From: Martinezella miluonensis
GTDB lineage: Bacteria > Pseudomonadota > Alphaproteobacteria > Rhizobiales > Rhizobiaceae
NCBI RefSeq assembly: GCF_900094545.1
Contig: NZ_FMAH01000028.1
Location: 1 to 64,000 of the forward strand
DNA length: 64,000 nt
Direction of reading: 5' to 3'
The position numbers and the translations under genes were made by a program. The notes below the pieces were generated by a model, which saw nothing but the letters and a program-made list of their open reading frames with translations, was not told where the DNA came from and did no database searches. Position 1 is the first letter of the stretch, and each line of letters begins with the position of its first letter. Shown piece after piece: positions 36,801-44,459 of this stretch.

Positions 36801-39800
36801 GCTTGGCTTCGACTCGCTTTTTGTCGGCCAGTTCGCGCAACGCATCGAGAAGGACTTCAAGGTCAAAATCTCTTTCCGGGAATTGCTGAGCGATGTTCCC
36901 TCCGTCGCCGATCTGGCGGCCCATCTCGATCGGCAAATGCCACCGGACGCAGCAGTAAAGGTGGCAGATCCGTTGCCATCAGCGCCCCCCGTCGCGGCCG
37001 TACCGATGCCGCCCATGCCGGTACAGATGCCGACTGTGTCACCGGCTCCGCAAGTCGCATCGATGCCGGCTGCGGTATCGGATCTCGCCACAGTGATGCA
37101 ATCACAGATTCAGATGGCGCAGTCGCTGTTTGCTCAACAGCTGCTGATGCTGCAAGCCATGCAGGGGGGCACTCAGGCTCCCTTGGCCGCGAGTGCGGCG
37201 CCGGCAGCGCCGATTTTGCCCTCGCCGCAGCCTGCTGCGCCGAGCCAGCCACCTTCCAACGCCTCAGCCGAAAGCGATTTCGGCACCGAACGCATCAAGC
37301 TCTATCGCCCGAACGCCAAGAGCGTGACGTCGGAGATTTCCGCTGCCAAGCAGGATTTCATCGCCACTCTCACTAAGGCCTACGAAGCCAAGAACGCCAA
37401 ATCCAAGACATTCACGCAGGAGCATCGCGGCCACCTCGCCGATCCCCGTTCCGCGTCGGGCTTTCGCGCCGATTGGAAGGAGATGGTGTTCCCGATCGTC
37501 TGCGACCATTCCAAGGGCGCCTATATCTGGGATATCGACGGCAACCAGTATGTCGACCTAGTCAATGGCTTCGGGCAGACGGCCTTCGGACATGCGCCGG
37601 ACTTCGTGATCGACGCCGTCAAAGATCAGGCCGACCGCGGATTTGCCATCGGCCCGCAGACGCCGCTTGCCGGTGACGTTGCAAAGATGATTGCCGAGAT
37701 GACCGGCCACGAGCGGGTCACTTTCTGCAATACCGGTTCCGAGGCTGTCATGGCTGCAATGCGGATTGCCCGTGCAGTCACCGGCCGCGATCGGGTCGTG
37801 GTCTTTGCCAATGACTATCACGGCCAATTCGACGAAGTTCTGGTCAAGGGTCGCAATCGCGCCGACAAGCCGATCGCTCTGCCGGTTGCCTCCGGCATCC
37901 CCATGGCCTCTGTGTCGAATATGACCGTCCTGCGCTACGGCGCACCGGAAAGCCTCGATTTCATCCGTGCCAATGCTGCCGATATAGCGGCTGTCATCAT
38001 CGAGCCGATCCAAAGCCGCCATCCCGAATTGCAGCCACGCGAGTTCGTCCTGGAACTGCGCGATATCGCCACCAAATCCGAATTCGCACTGGTCTTCGAT
38101 GAGGTTGTCACCGGCTTCCGCGTCGATCCGGGCGGCATGCAGGCGGTCTGGGGCATCAGGGGCGACATGGCGACCTATGGCAAGGTCGTCGGTGGCGGCA
38201 TGCCGATCGGCGTGCTTGTCGGCAATCCGCGCTTCATGGATGCGCTCGATGGCGGCTACTGGGCTTATGGCGACAACTCCGTTCCCATGACGGCTCCGAC
38301 ATTCTTTGCCGGCACCTTCGTCCGTCATCCGCTGACGCTCGCCGCCGCCAACGCCGTGCTGCACCATATCAAGGGAGAAGGATCCGCCCTCTATAATCGT
38401 GTCGCCGAACGAACGGAGGCACTGGTGGCGGAGATCAGGGCCGATCTTGCCAGGCGCGGCATCGCCGATGTCGTTCATGGCTACAAGAGCTGGTTCGCCA
38501 CGGATTTCTCCAGCCAGGATCCCCTCGGCGCGCTGTTCTATGCCCAGATGCGGCTGAATGGCGTTCATATACAGGACGGCTATCCCTGCTTTTTGACGAC
38601 AGCCCATACCGAGGATGACTTCCGCTCCATCGCGAAAGCTTTCCATGACAGCCTGGACGCGATGCAGGCGGTTGGGATATTCGTGGCCAAGGAAGAGCCA
38701 AGCATAGCTGCAAAGCAGGCGCAGGCACCAGCGCCGGCGCCGGTCGCGCGGCTTCAATCCGCACCACTGACGGAAGCACAGACGGAAATATGGCTTGCCG
38801 CCCAAGCGGGTGACGAAGCCTCCTGCTCATTCAACGAGTCCTTTTCGCTGACGCTGGAGGGAAACCTGGATGAGAAAGCCATCCAGAAGGCCTTCGACGC
38901 GGTCATTGCGCGCCACGACGCGTTTCATATTCGCTTTGACCGCAGCGGCGAGCATTTCCAGTTCATTCCGGACTTCAAGCTCGACCTGCCGATCCTCGAA
39001 GGCGTCGATGAGAAAGGCCTCGCCGACATCGTCGACGATGAAGCACGTACACCCTTCGATCTGATCAACGGCCCCCTTGCCCGCGCCAGCGTCGTCAAGC
39101 TGGCGCCCGAGAAGCATGTGCTGGTCTTTACGGCCCATCACATCGTCTGCGACGGCTGGTCGATCAATACCTTCGTCGAAGAGCTGGCGACTGCCTACGA
39201 GGCCTATAAGGCAGGCAACCTTCCGGAATTTCAGCCGGCGCTCTCCTTTGCGACCTATTCGACGGATCTTTCTCCCAGGCCGGAGAAATGTCAGCCGACG
39301 GAGCAATTCTGGCTCGATCAGTTCAAGACGGTTCCCGATCTTCCCGACCTGCCGCTGGACCGCCCGCGCCCGGAATATCGCAGTTTCGCGGGTGGAAGCT
39401 GCACTGGCTTCATCGATGCCGATGTCTACAAGGCGCTGAAGAAAAAGGGGGCTAAATCGGGCGCCACGCTGTTCTCCACCCTGTTGGCGACACTCCAGGT
39501 GATGATATCGCGACTATCTGGCCAGGACGATATCGTCATCGCCATTCCGTCGGCTGGTCAAAGCCTGCTCGACGGCCAGATCCTCGTTGGTCACTGCGTC
39601 AACCTGCTGCCGCTGCGTCAGGCTGTATCGCAGACGGAGCCGTTTGCTGCCCATCTGAAGGCTACGCAGCAGCTTGTTTTCCAGGCCTTTGAGCACCAGG
39701 ATTACACATACGGTACGCTCGTGCGCAAACTGAATGCCAAACGCGATCCGCGACGCCTGCCCCTGACAGAAATCCAGTTCAACCTCGAGCGCATGGCCGG

Positions 39801-41937
39801 CGGATCGTCCTTTGGTGACCTCAAGCCGACGATGGAGCCGAACGCAAAGGCCTTTTCCAACTTCGACCTGTTCTTCAACATGATCGAGGCGACCGATCAC
39901 ATCCGCATCGACGTCGACTACAACGCCGATGTCTTCGATCGCGTGACTGTGGAGCGGTGGATCGGCCACTTCTCGACGCTGGCAGCAACCTTGGCCAAGG
40001 ACATGGATCGCAAGGTCGGCGAACTGTCCTTGCTCTCGGCGCAGGAGAAATCCTGGCTAGCCGACGATCTCAATCGCACGGCCATGCCCTATGATCACGA
40101 TCAATTCGTCTTCTCGCTCTTCTCCAAGCGGGCGGCCGAGCATCCGAATGCGGTCGCCGCTCAACATGACGGCCAGTCGATCACTTACGGCGAGCTGGAA
40201 ACGCGCTCGAACCAGCTCGCGCTCTACCTCCAGATGGCGCTTCCCGATCCCGGCCAGCGCATCGCAATACTGATCGAACGCTCACTGAACATGATCGTCG
40301 CCCTCCTCGCAGTCATGAAGGCAGGACATACCTATGTGCCGATGGATCCGGCTCATCCGGAACCGCGCCTGCGGCAGACGCTGGATATTGCCCGCATCGG
40401 CGGCCTGATCTGCGACAGCGATGACATGGCCCGGCTTGCGGCCGCGGATACCCCGGTTATCCGGCTCGACCAGGATGCCAAGGCGATCAGCTCGATGACC
40501 GGGCTTCCCCTGAAGACCCTGCCTGTTGATACGACAGCATCGGCCTATATCATCTTCACCTCCGGTTCGACCGGCATGCCGAAGGGCGTGGAGGTTTCGC
40601 ATCGGTCCCTGACGAACTTCCTTCTCTCCATGGCCAGGGAACCCGGCTTTACTGCAAACGATACGCTCGTTGCGGTCACGACGATCTCCTTCGATATCGC
40701 CGGCCTGGAGCTTTATCTGCCGCTGATATCGGGCGGAAAGGTCGTCATTGCCAGCCGCAGCCAGGTCCAGGACGGCTTTGCGCTCGTAAAGCTCATCTGC
40801 GACCATGACACCACGGTGTTACAGGCAACGCCGACGCTTTGGCAGATGCTGGTCGAGGCCGGCCTGAAGGATCGGCGGACGCTGAAAATGCTCTGCGGCG
40901 GCGAACCCTTGCCTAAGGAACTGGCGCGTTCTCTGCTTACGATTGGCGGCGAACTTTGGAACATGTACGGTCCGACGGAAACGACGATCTGGTCGTCACT
41001 GCAGCGCATCACGGACGCCGATCAGCCGATCACGATCGGCCATCCGATAGCCAATACCCAGCTCTTCATCCTCGACCAAAGCGAAAATATCGCACCGGTC
41101 GGCGTCATCGGTGAGCTGCATATCGGTGGCGACGGACTTGCGGAAGGATACTTCGATCGTCTCGATCTCACCGAGAAAGCTTTCGTTCCGCATTGCTTTG
41201 CCATCGGCAGACCGATGCGTCTTTACAAGACCGGCGATATCGGGCGGCGGCTTGCGGATGGTTCCCTGCAGCTGCTTGGCCGGCGGGACCAGCAAGTCAA
41301 GCTGCGCGGTTTCCGCATCGAACTGGGCGACATAGAGGCCGTCATATCCAAGGCGGAAGGCGTGCGCCAATGTGCAACAGTCCTCGCCGAGAACGCCAAG
41401 GGCGATCGTTCGCTGGTCTGCTACATCGTGCCGAATGCAAGCGGCATCGATCTACCGGTAGCCAATATAGCGGCACACGCCAAAGCCAGTTTGCCGGCTC
41501 ATATGGTGCCGAGCTTCTGGGTGATGGAAAGCGAGCTGCCGCAAACCGCCAACGGAAAGCTCGACCGCAAAGCCTTGCAGCAGCGTGGCGTACCGCAGCG
41601 TGAGGCTGCGCCAACCAAGGTCCAGCCAAAAACCGAGATGGAACAGCGATTGCTGGCGATCTGGCAGGATGTTCTGAACCTCAGCGACATCGGCGCCGAC
41701 GATAATCTCTACGCGCTCGGTGCCGACTCGCTTGCCATATTCCGCATCGCCGCCCGTATGCGTGACAACGGCCTGCCGCTCGAGGCAAAGCACCTGCTGC
41801 GCCATCCGACGATTGCCGCGCTGGCGGCCTTTGCCGACAGTCAGGGAGGGGATCTGTCCGATCCCGTTCAGCTGCACATACCATCACTGCGAGATTTTCG
41901 TAACGGCGCACGCCGCGGCCTGGGGGCATCTTTATGA
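33850..41937 (+). CDS. Hybrid PKS-NRPS with embedded aminotransferase (KS-AT-ACP-AMT-C-A-PCP)
   Basis: 2695-residue multienzyme. Domains: ketosynthase (about 20-445; active Cys203 in SACSSS, His in ECHGTATPLGDP and GIIGHTD); acyltransferase (550-850; Ser648 in GHSVGEF, HAFH motif pointing to malonyl-CoA); ACP (Ser989 in LGFDSL); a Pro/Ala-rich linker; class III aminotransferase (1150-1610; PLP lysine in YGKVVGGGMPIG); condensation (1640-2055; intact HHIVCDG, His1763-His1764); adenylation (2085-2575; Asp2282 in FDIAG); PCP (Ser2627 in LGADSLA). There is no KR, DH or ER, so the beta-keto group should be transaminated to a beta-amine, as in MycA/ItuA and McyE-type enzymes. Translationally coupled to both neighbours. 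Confidence 0.93.
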   Translation: MKRNHQENGKQRDFEDNEDLNDQISGQVAIVGMSGRFPGAPSVPALWQLVLEGKNAFSLFSPDEIEDAFTDEERAQPNYVAARPHLDGADMFDAEFFGMFPREAAITDPQHRIFLEICWEALEDGGYDPQRYAGLIGVFASCSMPTYLINNVLRDRAKAEEFTSNYQIGCFHELVGALNDALATRIAYKFNLRGPAFTLQSACSSSLLAVSQACQNLLTYSCDMALAGGVSVTIPQKRGYIYQEGGMASPDGTCRPFDANAAGTVFASGAGVVLLKRHEDALRDGDHIYAVIRGYGINNDGSDKVGFTAPSVEGQAEAIATALANAGVEPSSIGYIECHGTATPLGDPIEFNGLTRVFADEVPGSASCALGSVKGIIGHTDVAAGVTGLIKTALALRCAKIPPMPNYSQPNPRIDLKKSPFYIPTAAGAWPQGPAPRRAGVSAFGVGGTNVHIVLEEPLHPSTTSKEVEGHYILPLSARNKPAIAEMRANLSNHLAENPKLSIAQLAHTLQTGRREFGHRLAIAAESVEEAIIKLTTDGYQSLVAADQPPVAFMFPGQGAQYVGMGAGLYRSEPEFTRWIDRGSELLKMTLGLDLRDYICHTGPVTQAIADEQRETRIAQPCLYLVEYALARLWLSRGVKPYAMIGHSVGEFVAATLANVISFEDGLRLVANRGRLMQHQPQGAMVSVRADAGTTASYLRGAVEIAAINAPKLCVISGPFGDMDNVCAALAAADIAFSRLHTSHAFHSAMMKDAALALREETEKATYGTATLPFISCVTGDWQTTELATSPDYWAMHCRDAVRFADGLVALCRDRKPVLLEVGPGRTLSVFAAQTIARDGLSAVVQSLPEHDRASAAAETLAEAHGKLWMAGCPLNWPAIPSLAQQRLALPTYPFQRQRHWIDAPPSARRSSTLRADAELNNPPTTGSFVSDVNITEENRTMNVASPIPVPNRLPRLETTLLTLLSDMSGETLGPDERAATFLELGFDSLFVGQFAQRIEKDFKVKISFRELLSDVPSVADLAAHLDRQMPPDAAVKVADPLPSAPPVAAVPMPPMPVQMPTVSPAPQVASMPAAVSDLATVMQSQIQMAQSLFAQQLLMLQAMQGGTQAPLAASAAPAAPILPSPQPAAPSQPPSNASAESDFGTERIKLYRPNAKSVTSEISAAKQDFIATLTKAYEAKNAKSKTFTQEHRGHLADPRSASGFRADWKEMVFPIVCDHSKGAYIWDIDGNQYVDLVNGFGQTAFGHAPDFVIDAVKDQADRGFAIGPQTPLAGDVAKMIAEMTGHERVTFCNTGSEAVMAAMRIARAVTGRDRVVVFANDYHGQFDEVLVKGRNRADKPIALPVASGIPMASVSNMTVLRYGAPESLDFIRANAADIAAVIIEPIQSRHPELQPREFVLELRDIATKSEFALVFDEVVTGFRVDPGGMQAVWGIRGDMATYGKVVGGGMPIGVLVGNPRFMDALDGGYWAYGDNSVPMTAPTFFAGTFVRHPLTLAAANAVLHHIKGEGSALYNRVAERTEALVAEIRADLARRGIADVVHGYKSWFATDFSSQDPLGALFYAQMRLNGVHIQDGYPCFLTTAHTEDDFRSIAKAFHDSLDAMQAVGIFVAKEEPSIAAKQAQAPAPAPVARLQSAPLTEAQTEIWLAAQAGDEASCSFNESFSLTLEGNLDEKAIQKAFDAVIARHDAFHIRFDRSGEHFQFIPDFKLDLPILEGVDEKGLADIVDDEARTPFDLINGPLARASVVKLAPEKHVLVFTAHHIVCDGWSINTFVEELATAYEAYKAGNLPEFQPALSFATYSTDLSPRPEKCQPTEQFWLDQFKTVPDLPDLPLDRPRPEYRSFAGGSCTGFIDADVYKALKKKGAKSGATLFSTLLATLQVMISRLSGQDDIVIAIPSAGQSLLDGQILVGHCVNLLPLRQAVSQTEPFAAHLKATQQLVFQAFEHQDYTYGTLVRKLNAKRDPRRLPLTEIQFNLERMAGGSSFGDLKPTMEPNAKAFSNFDLFFNMIEATDHIRIDVDYNADVFDRVTVERWIGHFSTLAATLAKDMDRKVGELSLLSAQEKSWLADDLNRTAMPYDHDQFVFSLFSKRAAEHPNAVAAQHDGQSITYGELETRSNQLALYLQMALPDPGQRIAILIERSLNMIVALLAVMKAGHTYVPMDPAHPEPRLRQTLDIARIGGLICDSDDMARLAAADTPVIRLDQDAKAISSMTGLPLKTLPVDTTASAYIIFTSGSTGMPKGVEVSHRSLTNFLLSMAREPGFTANDTLVAVTTISFDIAGLELYLPLISGGKVVIASRSQVQDGFALVKLICDHDTTVLQATPTLWQMLVEAGLKDRRTLKMLCGGEPLPKELARSLLTIGGELWNMYGPTETTIWSSLQRITDADQPITIGHPIANTQLFILDQSENIAPVGVIGELHIGGDGLAEGYFDRLDLTEKAFVPHCFAIGRPMRLYKTGDIGRRLADGSLQLLGRRDQQVKLRGFRIELGDIEAVISKAEGVRQCATVLAENAKGDRSLVCYIVPNASGIDLPVANIAAHAKASLPAHMVPSFWVMESELPQTANGKLDRKALQQRGVPQREAAPTKVQPKTEMEQRLLAIWQDVLNLSDIGADDNLYALGADSLAIFRIAARMRDNGLPLEAKHLLRHPTIAALAAFADSQGGDLSDPVQLHIPSLRDFRNGARRGLGASL

Positions 41938-44417
41938 GTACGGTTGACAATAGTCCAAGCGGTCCGCTTGTCGAACCGCAGATCATCGGCGAATTTCCTT
42001 GCACGCAGACGCAGTTGCGCTGCTGGATCCTCGATCAACTCAACCCCGGCAATCCGGCGCTCAATGTCGCGGTCCGGTGGGAAATCCGTGGGAACTTCAA
42101 GGCCTCGACCCTCGAGGCCGCCTTCCGAAAAGTCATTCAACGCCACGAAATACTTCGAACCCGGTTTATCGAAAGAGGCGGCCAGCCGTTCCAGCAGGCT
42201 GTCAGCGACGTGAATTTCAAGATGTCGGTGATCGACCTTCGCGGCATGCCGCTGGAGCAGCGCCAGGCAAGAATCCTGTCGATCGGCGAGGAGACCGCGC
42301 AGGCACCGTTCGATCTCAGCACGCCTGGCCTATTCCGGGTGACCTTGCTGATGGCCGAAAACGAGCGCGGTTTCCTGCTGATCACGGCGCATCAGAGCTG
42401 CTTCGACGGCTGGTCCATCCGCGTTCTCGGACGGGAGGTCGGTGAAATCGCGGCTGCGATCGACGCCGGACGTGCACCCGTCGTGCCGGAACTGCCATTG
42501 CAATACGGCGATTACGCTCTGTGGCAACAGGAATATCTGCAAAGCTACGGTTTCGAGACGGAGAAGACCTTCTGGCGAGACATGCTGCAGGGCGCTCCTT
42601 ATTTCGAAGTCAGCCCGGATCGGCCTCGCGGCCAGGTCAAAACCAATCGCGGCAACATTCTCTCCATCGTCCAACCGCCCGTCTTCACCGATCGCATGGA
42701 CGCCGCGGCGCGGGCGCACCGCGTTTCGCAATATAGTTTCGGCGCAGCCGTCCTCAGTGCGGCTCTCCATCGGCTGACTGAGGCCCAGACCGTTCTGTTC
42801 GGCTCGCAGATTGCCGGCCGCGAACACAGCGACCTCGAAGACATGATCGGCGTATTCATCAACAATATGGTGCTGCGCTTCGATTTTCGCTCCGATCTCA
42901 GCTTCGACGAACACATTCGCTCCGTCAGCACGACGATCGAAGGCGCATTGAACCATCAGCGCATGCCGTTCAACAAGCTTGTCGAACTCGTCAACCCAGT
43001 GCGCGATCCGGCCCGCAATCCGCTGATTTCGGTCAATTTCAATCTGCAGAAGGCATTTCTCGAAGATCGCTCCTACGGCGGCTTCGAGCTGATCAGCTCG
43101 CCCTCGCAATCCCCCGGCGTCATCTACGATCTCAGTTTCATCATGATCGGCCGGCCGACCGGCTGGCGCATGTCGATCGAATACAATGCCGACTTGTTCG
43201 ACGCCAGCACGATCGAAAGCCTCCTGCAGCTATGGAGGAATGCCTATGAAATTGCTCTCGATCGCCCTGAGGCGCCGCTTTCTTCGCTCGTTGCGCCGAA
43301 CCGACACCTGGCGGCTTCCGCCGAGGCTGCGCCAATGGACGGCGCCCTCACAAAAAAATCGCCGCCGGATACGCGAATGGAGGCGCTTGCTGAGCTGTGG
43401 AAAGAGATCCTACAGGTTCCGCAAATACGCCCGGATGATGATTTCTTCGCGCTCGGCGGCCACTCGCTTCTCGCGCTCCGATTACTATCGGAAACACGCG
43501 CAAGATTCGATGCCGCACCGACATTACAACTTCTATTCAGGCAGCCGACGTTTGCGGGCTTTGCAGCGGCGATCTTCAATACCGAAGAGATCGGGGGGCC
43601 ACGAGAAAAGGTCGTAAACCCGTGGGAATTGATCACCTGCAAGCATGGCGTGGGTACAGGGGCGGTCTACACGCTGAACCACCCCTTTCTGTACTATCGC
43701 CTCGCCAATGAGCTGCCGGACTCTGTCTCGGTCTACAATGTCAATATGTTCCATGCCGATTTGAAAGGTGGTCTGGACCGCCTGAAACTCGAGGATATCG
43801 CCGGCCTTGCGATCGACGCCATGCAGATCGATAAGGCAGCTGGGCGTGTCGCTGTCGTCGGGCTCTGCGTCAACGGTGTTCTTGCGATGGAAGTCGCCCG
43901 GCAGATGCGTGAAAGAGGCATCGATGTCGGCGTCACGGCGATCATCGATGCATGGGCTCCAGGCTATTTCGCGTCCTTGCCGAAACGGGAGCAGGCACGA
44001 TGGAACCGGGAGCGGCGGCGCAAGCGCCTCGCCTACTATACCAGAAAACTTCTGTCCCGGCGCATTCGGCTGATCGACTATCTCAAGCAGTTCAAGGTCT
44101 CCCAGTCGCTTCTGAGCATGTTCGGCGTTAAGGCGGGTCAATACTCAGCCGAAGAGGAGGCAAACGGGGCCGTTACGAAAGTGCTGATGGCCGCGGCACG
44201 CCATTACAAACCACTGCAAATAAAGGATTCCAGTGTCGTGCTGCTGCGAAGCAGCGCCAACCACCCTCGCGCTCGCCAATTGCGGTTTGGATGGGGCGAT
44301 GCGATTGCTGGCGAGTGCTTGGTGGTCGACATCGATGGCTGGCATGAGGATTCGCTGACCAGCAGCGGTATCCGCGGCCTCGCGTCGTCTCTCTCCGGAA
44401 AACTCGTCGACAGCTAG
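41934..44417 (+). CDS. NRPS C-PCP-thioesterase termination protein
   Basis: 827 residues in three domains. The condensation domain (15-440) has HQSCFDG at residues 153-159: the second, catalytic His of HHxxxDG is Gln154. The PCP (475-550) carries Ser511 in GGHSLLAL. The thioesterase (560-815) reads GLCVNG, so Cys645 replaces the usual Ser nucleophile; Asp672 and His804 complete the expected triad spacing. There is no adenylation domain, so the PCP must be loaded in trans, perhaps by the A-PCP protein, or used as a transfer site. It should release the product by hydrolysis, cyclisation or transfer. Confidence 0.9.
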   Translation: MSTVDNSPSGPLVEPQIIGEFPCTQTQLRCWILDQLNPGNPALNVAVRWEIRGNFKASTLEAAFRKVIQRHEILRTRFIERGGQPFQQAVSDVNFKMSVIDLRGMPLEQRQARILSIGEETAQAPFDLSTPGLFRVTLLMAENERGFLLITAHQSCFDGWSIRVLGREVGEIAAAIDAGRAPVVPELPLQYGDYALWQQEYLQSYGFETEKTFWRDMLQGAPYFEVSPDRPRGQVKTNRGNILSIVQPPVFTDRMDAAARAHRVSQYSFGAAVLSAALHRLTEAQTVLFGSQIAGREHSDLEDMIGVFINNMVLRFDFRSDLSFDEHIRSVSTTIEGALNHQRMPFNKLVELVNPVRDPARNPLISVNFNLQKAFLEDRSYGGFELISSPSQSPGVIYDLSFIMIGRPTGWRMSIEYNADLFDASTIESLLQLWRNAYEIALDRPEAPLSSLVAPNRHLAASAEAAPMDGALTKKSPPDTRMEALAELWKEILQVPQIRPDDDFFALGGHSLLALRLLSETRARFDAAPTLQLLFRQPTFAGFAAAIFNTEEIGGPREKVVNPWELITCKHGVGTGAVYTLNHPFLYYRLANELPDSVSVYNVNMFHADLKGGLDRLKLEDIAGLAIDAMQIDKAAGRVAVVGLCVNGVLAMEVARQMRERGIDVGVTAIIDAWAPGYFASLPKREQARWNRERRRKRLAYYTRKLLSRRIRLIDYLKQFKVSQSLLSMFGVKAGQYSAEEEANGAVTKVLMAAARHYKPLQIKDSSVVLLRSSANHPRARQLRFGWGDAIAGECLVVDIDGWHEDSLTSSGIRGLASSLSGKLVDS

Positions 44418-44459
44418 GGCTCACCAATGAGCCTGAATGAAGTCAAAGGGGCAGCGGCT

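Noticed and set aside
37558..38805. 415-codon minus-strand frame within the PKS-NRPS gene
   Set aside because: Antisense to the aminotransferase domain; no domain of its own.
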